Assembly: GCA_903932565.1 (NCBI GenBank)
Contig: CAIZGQ010000375.1
Span: 1 to 6,495, forward strand
DNA length: 6,495 bases
Direction: 5' to 3'
Source: an uncultured Hyphomicrobiales bacterium
GTDB taxonomy: Bacteria; Pseudomonadota; Alphaproteobacteria; Rhizobiales; Beijerinckiaceae
The first letter of the stretch is position 1. The number at the start of each line of letters is the position of its first letter. Of the stretch, positions 1-6,177 are shown one piece after another. The notes under the pieces were generated by a model, which was not told the DNA's origin, made no database searches, and saw nothing but the letters and a program-made list of their open reading frames with translations. The translations under genes were made by a program, and so were the position numbers.

Positions 1-215
1 ACCTGGCCAGCGCTGTCGAACGGGATGAGTTCCACATGGCACGCGAGACGACGCGCCAGCTCACGGGCGATATCAACCGTGATGCCGCCGATCTCGCCCG
101 TTTCGCGTTTCCACGTCAGGATCGAATTGCCAAGATTGATGGCGGCGCGAAACGTGCCGGAGGGCGCAAGCAGCTTGGCAATGTCGTGGGCGAATGTCGG
201 CGTGGCAGTCGTCAC
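1..215 (-). CDS. ABC transporter solute-binding protein, family 3 type (partial, N-terminal part)
   Basis: This is the first 71 codons of a leftward gene cut by the window edge. The start is GTG at 215-213; an in-frame TAA lies just upstream and a GGGAG ribosome-binding site sits 8 bases before the GTG. The peptide runs through LLAPSGTFRAAINLGNSIL, then GEIGGITVDIARELARRL and VELIPFDSAGQ. That is the usual opening of family 3 (amino-acid type) solute-binding domains: a beta strand after the LxxxGxLRxA pattern, then the G-x-x-VDxA-RELA helix and a second strand ending in P-F-D/N-A. Such proteins capture polar amino acids or related small acids for an ABC importer. No signal peptide is visible before the domain, which is odd for a periplasmic binding protein; a small number of relatives annotated this way also begin directly with the domain. 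The substrate cannot be told. Family assignment is fairly sure; function is inferred. Confidence 0.72.
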   Translation of the reverse strand, partial: MTTATPTFAHDIAKLLAPSGTFRAAINLGNSILTWKRETGEIGGITVDIARELARRLACHVELIPFDSAGQ

Positions 216-378
216 GGCTTTGGCTCCCGATTACGTACTATCCGCAGCCAAGGTCGTGGGTGTGAGCTTGAATGCCGCTGCAGGTGCTTTATTGGTTTTG
301 TACCACTTGAACTTGACGCGCGGATAGCTCGAATGTTCTTGTCTTGTTCGCACACACCACATTTTCTGGAGCCAAGTC
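216..378. promoter_or_regulatory. Divergent intergenic region between solute-binding protein gene and yghU
   Basis: The two genes are transcribed away from each other from this 163-bp stretch, so it must hold promoters for both. On the plus strand two overlapping -35-like boxes, TTGAAC (307-312) and TTGACG (313-318), are seen, but no good -10 box follows at the proper distance. A near repeat, AGCTTGAATG (265-274) and AGCTCGAATG (326-335), is present. No convincing operator was identified. Confidence 0.4.
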
Positions 379-1254
379 ATGACTGAGCCAGTGCAATATG
401 TCCCGCCGAAAGTGTGGACGTGGGAGATGAAGTCCGGCGGCCAGTTTGCCAACATCAATCGGCCGATTGCTGGCCCGACCCATGACAAGGTACTGCCGGT
501 CGGAAAGCACGCGTTGCAGCTTTATTCACTGGCGACGCCCAATGGCGTCAAGGTCACGATCCTGTTGGAAGAGCTGCTCGCCATCGGCAAGACAGAGGCC
601 GAATACGATGCGTGGCTGATCCGCATCGCGCAGGGAGATCAATTTGGCAGCGGCTTTGTCGACATCAATCCCAACTCAAAGATTCCGGCCCTGCTCGATC
701 ATTCCACGACGCCGCCGACGCGCGTCTTCGAATCTGGCTCAATCCTGCTCTATCTTGCGGAAAAGTTTGGCGCGTTCCTGCCCAAGGCGCATGGGCCACG
801 CACGGAATGCATGAACTGGCTGTTCTGGCAAATGGGCAGCGCGCCATATCTGGGCGGCGGGTTCGGGCATTTTTACGCCTACGCACCGGAAAAAATCCAA
901 TACGCCATTGATCGCTTTACCATGGAGACAAAGCGTCAGCTTGATGTGCTGGAGCGTCAACTGGCGGATAAAACCTTCATGTGCGGCGATGAATATACCA
1001 TCGCCGATATCGCAATCTGGGCGTGGTATGGGCAGCTTGCGCTGGGCCGCCAGTACAATTCAGCTGAGTTCCTGCAGGTCGAGAGCTACACCCATGTGCA
1101 GCGTTGGGCCAAGGCCATTGACGCGCGTCCGGCTGTGAAGCGCGGGCGCATGGTCAATAAGATTGTGGGTGAGCTCGACATGCAGCTGCATGAGCGTCAC
1201 GACGCCAACGACTTTGACACCAAGACGCAGGACAAAATTGTCGCTGCAACCTGA
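379..1254 (+). CDS. yghU: Glutathione-dependent disulfide-bond oxidoreductase, YghU type (nu-class GST)
   Basis: The 291-residue product matches E. coli YghU (about 288 residues) as I remember it over nearly its whole length. Shared parts include the N-terminal KVWTWE and FANINRP segments, GPTHxKxLPVGKH, and the C-terminal LHERHDAxDF. The thioredoxin-like domain covers roughly residues 46-133. It has the TPN motif (53-55) at the glutathione site, NPNSKIPAL with the cis-proline P103, and ESGSILLYLAEKF, whose E118-S119 bind the gamma-glutamyl group. The helical domain follows, with the YTIAD capping box (206-210). Nu-class enzymes are cytosolic, bind two glutathiones per site and reduce disulfides or organic peroxides while having little classical transferase activity. 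The start at 379 has GGAG 7 bases upstream (368-371). The gene seems to stand alone; the next gene begins 110 bp on. Confidence 0.95.
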   Translation: MTEPVQYVPPKVWTWEMKSGGQFANINRPIAGPTHDKVLPVGKHALQLYSLATPNGVKVTILLEELLAIGKTEAEYDAWLIRIAQGDQFGSGFVDINPNSKIPALLDHSTTPPTRVFESGSILLYLAEKFGAFLPKAHGPRTECMNWLFWQMGSAPYLGGGFGHFYAYAPEKIQYAIDRFTMETKRQLDVLERQLADKTFMCGDEYTIADIAIWAWYGQLALGRQYNSAEFLQVESYTHVQRWAKAIDARPAVKRGRMVNKIVGELDMQLHERHDANDFDTKTQDKIVAAT

Positions 1255-1312
1255 CCCGGCAGGACGCGGGGCGTTGGAGCGGCACAAACGCGGCATCCAA
1301 TTTGCGTCAGGG

Positions 1313-1349
1313 GAGGACGACGCGCGGCGGCTGATCTGCCGCGCTCCTT
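1313..1349 (+). other. GC-rich hairpin in the yghU-POT spacer, pairing with an SD-like sequence
   Basis: A perfect 7-bp stem GCGCGGC (1322-1328) / GCCGCGC (1338-1344) with a 9-base loop is extended by GAGGA (1313-1317) pairing with TCCTT (1345-1349) across a 4-base bulge. The left flank lies inside AGGGGAGGA (1309-1317), a strong Shine-Dalgarno-like sequence that has no start codon at a usable distance. The right side has no run of T, so this is not a classical intrinsic terminator. It may stabilise the yghU mRNA end, act as a weak terminator, or affect translation of the transporter gene at 1365. The structure is read by eye; its function is unknown. Confidence 0.4.
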
Positions 1350-1364
1350 AAAAGTTGGTGCCCG

Positions 1365-2768
1365 ATGGTGGATGCATCTCTGACGCCGCGCGATGCTCTT
1401 TCGCCCGCAAGCCGTGAGTTGTTTGGCCATCCCATCGGCCTTACGACGTTGTTTGCAACCGAGATGTGGGAGCGCTTTTCCTATTACGGCATGCGCTCGC
1501 TTCTTGTGCTCTATCTTGTGACTTATTTGCTGAAGCCGGAACATGCTGGGGATGTGCTGGGCCTTGGTGCCTTGCGCGGCGGGCTTGAAGCTGTCTCAGG
1601 CCCGCTCGCAGTTCAGCCCTTTGCGTCGCAGCTTTACGGGCTTTATTCGGGGCTTGTGTATCTCACGCCTATATTGGGGGGGTGGCTTGCGGACGGGCGC
1701 CTCGGGCGTCGCCGCACGGTCGCCATTGGTGCTGGCCTGATGATGATCGGGCATTTTCTCATGGCGTCGGAATCGTTATTCCTCTTGGCGCTGTTGTTTC
1801 TGATCTTCGGCAATGGTGCGTTCAAGCCCAACATTTCGACGCAGGTCGGCGCGCTTTACGCCACGGGCGATGCACGACGTGACCGCGCATTTTCAATTTT
1901 TTACGTTGGCATCAATCTTGGCGCATTTTTCTCGCCACTTGTGTGCGGCACACTGGGCGAGACGCTGGGCTTTCATGTGGGCTTTGCCAGTGCGGGTGTT
2001 GGCATGGCGATTGGGCTTGTGATCTATCTCGCCGGATTGTCGCGCCTGCCGCCGGACCAGCCTTTTGCCAAGTCGTTTTCGGACGCCGGTGCGCACAATG
2101 CGCAAAGCTTGCGGCGCGCCATGATGGGAATCGCGCTTTTGTTTCTGCCGTCAGCTTTGTTCTGGGCAGCTTATGAACAGCAGGGCAACACGATCACGCT
2201 GTGGGCGGCGCAGGCAACGGATCGCACAATCAATCTATTCGGGTGGAGCGCATCAATTCCAGTGACCTGGTTTCAGGCCTTCAACCCGCTGATGATTTTT
2301 CTCTTCACGCCGTGGCTGGTGGCCTATTGGACGCGCCGCGCCAAAACTGGCCATGAGCCATCGACCATCACAAAACTGTCACTGGGATGTCTTGGTCTCT
2401 CCTTGTCTTATCTCGTCATGGCGCTGGCGGCTTACGTGACAGGCGGTGCACAGGCAAGCTGGCTTTGGCTGCTTGGCTATTTTGTCGTGATTACATTGGC
2501 TGAACTATACTTCTCGCCGATCGGCCTTTCGCTTATTTCCAGCATCGCGCCGCAAAAATCGCGCTCTCTTGTTATGGGTCTTTGGATGGCAACAACGTTT
2601 GCGGGAAACTTGTTTGCAGGCTGGCTCGGCAGTTTTTGGTCGAGCATGACCTATCTGTCATTCTTTCTACTCGTGGCGTTTGTTGCCTTCGTCGCCGCCA
2701 GTTTAATCTTTGCCGTGCGCATGCCATTGCAACGTTTGATGCAGACCGATGAAAACGAGTTTGCTTGA
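1365..2768 (+). CDS. Proton-coupled oligopeptide transporter, POT/PTR family (MFS)
   Basis: This 467-residue inner-membrane protein should import di- and tripeptides with protons. The family signature ExxERFxYYGMR is at 33-44 in the first helix (E33, E36, R37, Y41). GGWLADGRLGRRR (105-117) is the MFS loop 2-3 motif. FKPN (153-156) carries the peptide-binding asparagine. WAAYEQQGN (267-275) carries the conserved glutamate of helix 7 (E271), and AELYFSPIGL (379-388) the helix 10 glutamate (E380). About 12 hydrophobic segments are seen. The helix 6-7 loop (about 227-252) is short, so the extra HA/HB helix pair common in bacterial POTs appears absent; the length is correspondingly below the roughly 490-500 residues of E. 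coli Dtp proteins. ATG 1365 is the first start after an in-frame TGA (1332-1334), but no clear ribosome-binding site precedes it. The codons look more T-rich than in the ABC-F gene. The substrate is inferred from the family. Confidence 0.93.
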   Translation: MVDASLTPRDALSPASRELFGHPIGLTTLFATEMWERFSYYGMRSLLVLYLVTYLLKPEHAGDVLGLGALRGGLEAVSGPLAVQPFASQLYGLYSGLVYLTPILGGWLADGRLGRRRTVAIGAGLMMIGHFLMASESLFLLALLFLIFGNGAFKPNISTQVGALYATGDARRDRAFSIFYVGINLGAFFSPLVCGTLGETLGFHVGFASAGVGMAIGLVIYLAGLSRLPPDQPFAKSFSDAGAHNAQSLRRAMMGIALLFLPSALFWAAYEQQGNTITLWAAQATDRTINLFGWSASIPVTWFQAFNPLMIFLFTPWLVAYWTRRAKTGHEPSTITKLSLGCLGLSLSYLVMALAAYVTGGAQASWLWLLGYFVVITLAELYFSPIGLSLISSIAPQKSRSLVMGLWMATTFAGNLFAGWLGSFWSSMTYLSFFLLVAFVAFVAASLIFAVRMPLQRLMQTDENEFA

Positions 2769-2791
2769 GTAGAGTTACTCACTGCTATAAT
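2764..2791 (+). promoter_or_regulatory. Predicted sigma-70 promoter of the fasciclin gene (extended -10)
   Basis: A consensus TATAAT at 2786-2791 is preceded by TGC, making an extended -10 element. CTTGAG (2764-2769) lies 16 bases upstream as a plausible -35 box and overlaps the stop codon of the transporter gene. Transcription would start near 2798, leaving a 5' leader of about 100 bases before the ATG at 2901. This is the best promoter match in the window, and it suggests the fasciclin gene is transcribed separately from the transporter. Confidence 0.65.
2766..2781. repeat. Inverted repeat TGAGTA-N4-TACTCA within the fasciclin promoter
   Basis: Perfect 6-base arms (2766-2771 and 2776-2781) flank GAGT. 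The repeat fills most of the spacer between the proposed -35 and -10 boxes, a position where a dimeric repressor or MerR-like activator could bind. As an RNA hairpin it would be weak and has no T run, so an operator is the more likely reading if it is functional. Chance cannot be excluded. Confidence 0.35.
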
Positions 2792-2868
2792 GTTCGTTCA
2801 AGGATCAATGTCATTCTTTTTTGATTGCTCTGAAACATTCGTTGAAATGCATCGTAGCTCCAATGTGC

Positions 2869-2881
2869 CCGGAAGTTCCGG
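2869..2881. repeat. Palindrome CCGGAA-G-TTCCGG in the fasciclin leader
   Basis: A perfect 13-base palindrome sits in the 5' leader, 8 bases upstream of the AGGAG ribosome-binding site (2890-2894). It could be a protein-binding site, or a small CCGG stem with an AAGTT loop in the mRNA. It lies downstream of the predicted transcription start. Confidence 0.35.
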
Positions 2882-2900
2882 CGACACTTAGGAGATCAAC

Positions 2901-3467
2901 ATGTCGAAGACATCAACACGTACCGCCACGATCCTTGCAGCCGCAGTCGCTTTTGGTTCGCTCGGTCTGACAGCAGCACGCGCCGCTGAGCCGATGGTCG
3001 GTGGTGCGGCGATGTATCCCACCAAGAACATCATTCAGAATGCCGTGAATTCGAAGGACCACACCACACTGGTCGCCGCCGTGAAGGCAGCCGGTCTGGT
3101 GGAAACGCTTGAAGGCAAGGGACCTTTCACAGTCTTCGCACCGACCAACGAAGCCTTCGCAGCTTTGCCGGCCGGCACCGTCGACACATTGCTGAAGCCG
3201 GAAAACAAAGCACAGCTGGTCAAGATTTTGACCTGTCACGTCGTGGCTGCTGACGCGTTGTCCCCCGCCATCACCAAGATGGTTGCGGATGATGGTGGCA
3301 AGCATTCGGTGAAGACGGTTGGTGGGTGCATTCTCACCGCCATGGTCACCAATGGCATGATCACCCTCACGGATGAAAAGGGCGGCGTTGCCCATGTCAC
3401 GATTGCTGATGTGAAGCAGTCGAACGGCGTCATTCACGTGATCGATAAGGTGCTGCTGCCCAAGTAA
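2901..3467 (+). CDS. Secreted fasciclin (FAS1) domain protein
   Basis: The 188-residue precursor begins with a Sec-type signal peptide: basic residues, a hydrophobic stretch around 9-24, and an ARA cleavage site after A28. A single FAS1 domain fills residues about 43-187. The H1 motif FTVFAPTNEAFAALP is at 76-90, the YH-type motif at 110-114 (LTCHV, with cysteine in place of the usual tyrosine) and the H2 motif SNGVIHVIDKVLLP at 174-187. C112 and C143 are the only cysteines in the mature protein and could form a disulfide. FAS1 proteins act outside the cytoplasm in adhesion, surface or matrix interactions; the bacterial role is generally not defined and no partner gene is seen here. The start is supported by AGGAG 6 bases upstream. 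The gene has its own promoter and terminator and so is probably monocistronic. Confidence 0.95.
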   Translation: MSKTSTRTATILAAAVAFGSLGLTAARAAEPMVGGAAMYPTKNIIQNAVNSKDHTTLVAAVKAAGLVETLEGKGPFTVFAPTNEAFAALPAGTVDTLLKPENKAQLVKILTCHVVAADALSPAITKMVADDGGKHSVKTVGGCILTAMVTNGMITLTDEKGGVAHVTIADVKQSNGVIHVIDKVLLPK

Positions 3468-3494
3468 GCCGCACATCGTCAAATCAGACGGCGA

Positions 3495-3523
3495 GGGGTT
3501 GGCTGAACAAGCCAGCCCCTTTT
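3495..3523 (+). terminator. Intrinsic terminator after the fasciclin gene
   Basis: A 10-bp stem GGGGTTGGCT (3495-3504) / AGCCAGCCCC (3510-3519), with one G-U pair and the 5-base loop GAACA, is followed directly by TTTT (3520-3523). It begins 27 bases after the fasciclin stop codon. The stem strength and the T run fit rho-independent termination on the plus strand. Confidence 0.85.
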
Positions 3524-3735
3524 GCGTTAATGGTTCTTATCCTCTTGAAATCGCAGCGTAAAACAGTTCAGCTTCCGATTGCTAACATTGGTGATGGATT
3601 TATCTCGCCGTTTTGCCGATAAGGACGTCGTCCCCGGTCGACATCGACGTTGAAAAGCCGTCGCTCGCGTGTGAGCCCGTCCGGCCGCAGCAGGTCGGCA
3701 TGGGGGTGTGATGCTGACCCGGACCCTGCAAGACC
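3524..3735. other. Intergenic stretch upstream of the ABC-F gene
   Basis: These 212 bases hold no gene I can support. They should contain the ABC-F promoter, but no strong -35/-10 pair was found; TTGAAA at 3545-3550 has no good partner. A possible stem ACGTCG (3625-3630) / CGACGT (3645-3650) with a 14-base loop is present. The 3' half is GC-rich and open in several frames on both strands, which by itself is not evidence of coding. Confidence 0.4.
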
Positions 3736-5358
3736 ATGATACGCCTCGACAATATCTCCAAACAAAACGGTCACCAGATCCTCTTCATCGAGGCCTCGGC
3801 CGGGCTCCTGCGCGGCGAAAAGGTGGGGCTTGTCGGTCCCAACGGGGCCGGCAAGACGACGCTGTTCCGGATGATAACCGGCGAGGAGGAGCCCGATGAG
3901 GGTCAGGTTGGCGTCGATCGCGGCGTGACGATCGGCTATTTCAGCCAGGACGTGGGCGACATGCACGGCCGCAGCGCCGTCGCCGAGGTGATGAACGGCG
4001 CAGGCCCGGTCAGCGAAGTCGCGGCCGAGTTGAAGGAGCTTGAGATTGCCATGGGCGATCCCGAGCAGGCCGACCGGATGGACGAGATCATCGAGCGCTA
4101 TGGCGAAGTGCAGGGCCGCTTCGAGGAGCTTGATGGTTACGCGCTGGATGGCCGGGCGCGCGAGGTGCTCGCGGGCCTCAGCTTCACGCCTGAGATGATG
4201 GACGGCGACGTCGGCGGTCTGTCCGGCGGCTGGAAGATGCGCGTTGCGCTCGCCCGTATTCTTTTGATGCGGCCCGATGCCATGCTGCTCGACGAGCCAA
4301 GCAACCATCTTGATCTCGAAAGCCTCATCTGGCTCGAGCACTTCTTGCAAGGATATGAAGGCGCGATACTCATGACCTCGCATGATCGCGAATTCATGAA
4401 CCGCATCGTCAACAAGATCATCGAGATCGATGGCGGTGGCCTCACGACCTACAGCGGCGATTACGAATTCTATGAGCAGCAGCGGGCGCAAAATGAAAAG
4501 CAGCAGCAGGCGCAGTTCGAGCGCCAGCAGGCGATGCTGGCCAAGGAAATCAAGTTTATCGAACGCTTCAAGGCGCGTGCGTCCCATGCCGCACAGGTGC
4601 AGAGCCGCGTGAAAAAGCTCGATAAGATCGAGCGCGTGGAGCCACCCAAGCGCCGTCAGGCCGTGCTGTTCGAATTCCCGCCGGCGCCGCGATCCGGCGA
4701 AGATGTGGTCAGTCTCAAAAACGTCCACAAAAGCTACGGCAACCGCACGATCTATGAAGGCCTCGACTTCAATGTGCGGCGCAAGGAGCGCTGGTGCATC
4801 ATGGGCGTCAACGGAGCGGGCAAGTCGACGTTGTTGAAACTCGTCGCAGGCTCGACCAATCCCGATGATGGCTCAGTCGCCATCGGCGGCAGTGTCAAGA
4901 TGGGATATTTTGCCCAGCACGCCATGGAGTTGCTGGAGGGCGAGCGCACCGTTTTCCAATCGCTCGAAGATGCATTTCCGCAGGCGGGGCAGGGGTCTTT
5001 GCGCGCACTCGCGGGTTGCTTTGGCTTTTCCGGCGATGACGTCGAGAAGAAGTGCCGCGTGCTGTCGGGTGGTGAGAAGGCGCGTCTGGTCATGGCGCTG
5101 ATGCTGTTTGATCCGCCAAACCTGCTCATTCTCGACGAGCCGACAAACCATCTCGACATGATGACGAAAGAGATGCTGATCAAGGCGCTCTCAGACTATG
5201 AGGGCACCATGCTGTTTGTCTCCCATGATCGGCACTTTCTCGCAGCCCTTTCGAACCGCGTCCTTGAACTCACGCCGGATGGCATCCACCAATATGGTGG
5301 CGGCTATACGGAATATGTCGAGCGCACTGGGCAGGAAGCCCCCGGAATACATAGTTAA
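3736..5358 (+). CDS. ABC-F family ATPase with two ATP-binding domains (YheS-like)
   Basis: The 540-residue cytosolic protein has two ABC ATPase domains and no membrane segments. Domain 1 has Walker A GPNGAGKT (34-41), signature LSGGW (162-166), Walker B LLDEPSNHLD (184-193) and H-loop SHD (215-217). Domain 2 has GVNGAGKS (357-364), LSGGE (443-447), LILDEPTNHLD (464-474) and SHD (496-498). Between them, about 242-320, is the charged, glutamine-rich interdomain linker that in this family contacts the ribosome near the P-site tRNA. ABC-F proteins are translation factors, not transporters. The SGGW signature and linker resemble YheS, but the C-terminal extension of YheS or Uup is absent, so the subfamily is uncertain. 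Two in-frame stops (TGA at 3709 and 3715) make ATG 3736 the first start, although no good ribosome-binding site precedes it. Its end is convergent with the cyclase gene, 8 bp apart. Confidence 0.93.
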   Translation: MIRLDNISKQNGHQILFIEASAGLLRGEKVGLVGPNGAGKTTLFRMITGEEEPDEGQVGVDRGVTIGYFSQDVGDMHGRSAVAEVMNGAGPVSEVAAELKELEIAMGDPEQADRMDEIIERYGEVQGRFEELDGYALDGRAREVLAGLSFTPEMMDGDVGGLSGGWKMRVALARILLMRPDAMLLDEPSNHLDLESLIWLEHFLQGYEGAILMTSHDREFMNRIVNKIIEIDGGGLTTYSGDYEFYEQQRAQNEKQQQAQFERQQAMLAKEIKFIERFKARASHAAQVQSRVKKLDKIERVEPPKRRQAVLFEFPPAPRSGEDVVSLKNVHKSYGNRTIYEGLDFNVRRKERWCIMGVNGAGKSTLLKLVAGSTNPDDGSVAIGGSVKMGYFAQHAMELLEGERTVFQSLEDAFPQAGQGSLRALAGCFGFSGDDVEKKCRVLSGGEKARLVMALMLFDPPNLLILDEPTNHLDMMTKEMLIKALSDYEGTMLFVSHDRHFLAALSNRVLELTPDGIHQYGGGYTEYVERTGQEAPGIHS

Positions 5359-5366
5359 TCTGAAGA

Positions 5367-6146
5367 TCAATCGGGAATGTTGAGGATCGCGACCGCGCGC
5401 GTCCAGCCTGCGGATGCGCCACGGATTTTGGTGGGGAAGCAGACCACGTCAAACCCGAAGTCGGGAAGCTGATCAAGATTGCTCAGCTTTTCAAGATGGC
5501 AATAGCCGATGTGACGCCCGGCCTTGTGGCCCTCCCAGATCAAGGAAGCGTCGCTGGTTGCTGCATATTTCTTTGCAGTGTGGACGAAGGGCGCGTCCCA
5601 GCTCCATGCATCCGTGCCGGTGACGCGCACGCCGCGCTCCAGCAGGTAGAGCGTGGCCTCAAGCCCCATGCCTGAGCCCGCAGCCACGTAGTCGCTCTGG
5701 CCCTGGCGCGATCCGGCGCGCGTGTTGACGACGACGATATCGAGCGGCTTCAGCGTATAGCGGATGCGCTTGAGTTCGGCTTCGACATCGGCAGCGGTCG
5801 CAACATAGCCATCCCCGAAATGGCGGAAATCCAATTTCACGCCATTCTGAAAGCACCAATCCAACGGCACTTCGTCAATTGTGAGCGCGCGCTCGCCATT
5901 GTTCATGGTGGAGGCGAAGTGATAGGGCGCATCGAGATGCGTGCCGTTGTGGGTCGAGATTTGCACGTGTTCGATGGCCCACGCCTCGCCGTCGGGCAGA
6001 TCCTCCGCCTTCAGGCCGGGGAAGAACGGCAGCAACTCGTCGGTTGTTTCCGTGTGCGTCCGGTACTTGATCTTGGGCTCGAAGATCGGCGGATCGGCGT
6101 GCGTTCCATTTTCAAGATAGATCGAGAGATCGATGATCTTGCGCAT
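5367..6146 (-). CDS. Cyclase-family metal-dependent hydrolase (kynurenine formamidase-like)
   Basis: The 259-residue protein belongs to the cyclase family (Pfam PF04199), which includes kynurenine formamidase KynB and isatin hydrolase. The metal-binding motif HNGTHLDAPYHF is at residues 66-77, with H66, H70, D72 and H76 as ligands. Further family features are D6 in the opening strand (KIIDLS), TDAWSWD (178-184), and EGHKAGRHIGYCHLEKLSN (205-223), the region that supplies the late catalytic His/Glu. Members hydrolyse amides, cyclic amides or lactones in the cytoplasm; the exact substrate is not readable from sequence. It is longer than typical KynB (about 205-215 residues), and no other kyn gene is nearby, so a symbol is not given. 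The start is firm: GGGAGG lies 8 bases upstream (6155-6160). The 31-bp gap to the upstream livF-like gene points to one operon and to a substrate brought in by that transporter. Confidence 0.9.
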   Translation of the reverse strand: MRKIIDLSIYLENGTHADPPIFEPKIKYRTHTETTDELLPFFPGLKAEDLPDGEAWAIEHVQISTHNGTHLDAPYHFASTMNNGERALTIDEVPLDWCFQNGVKLDFRHFGDGYVATAADVEAELKRIRYTLKPLDIVVVNTRAGSRQGQSDYVAAGSGMGLEATLYLLERGVRVTGTDAWSWDAPFVHTAKKYAATSDASLIWEGHKAGRHIGYCHLEKLSNLDQLPDFGFDVVCFPTKIRGASAGWTRAVAILNIPD

Positions 6147-6177
6147 GAGCCAGTCCTCCCGTCAGCAAATGAAAGCG

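Noticed and set aside
265..335. Near-direct repeat AGCTTGAATG / AGCTCGAATG in the divergent spacer
   Set aside because: There are only two copies, with one mismatch and about 61 bases apart, with no symmetry or link to a promoter box; chance is likely.
25..386. Two plus-strand open frames at the left end
   Set aside because: They are antisense to the solute-binding protein fragment and its upstream region, and their peptides show no family motif; the minus-strand reading gives a recognisable domain with a proper start.
2804..2834. Inverted ATCAA / TTGAT in the fasciclin leader as a possible hairpin
   Set aside because: The arms are only five AT-rich base pairs with a large loop, too weak to be a terminator or a stable structure.
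2913..3482. Minus-strand open frame of 189 codons across the fasciclin gene
   Set aside because: It is exactly antisense to the fasciclin gene, whose signal peptide, domain motifs and ribosome-binding site are clear; its own peptide is unlike any known protein.
3568..4728. Long open frame of 386 codons on the minus strand, antisense to the ABC-F gene
   Set aside because: It lies opposite the well-supported ABC-F domain 1, resembles no family I know, is rich in His, Leu and Ala as expected from the complement of a GC-rich gene, and has no ribosome-binding site that I could support. A shadow frame is the simplest reading.
5340..5400. Possible bidirectional terminator between the convergent ABC-F and cyclase genes
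   Set aside because: Only 8 bases separate the two stop codons and no stem with a T run could be found there; termination must use other signals or lie inside the opposing gene.
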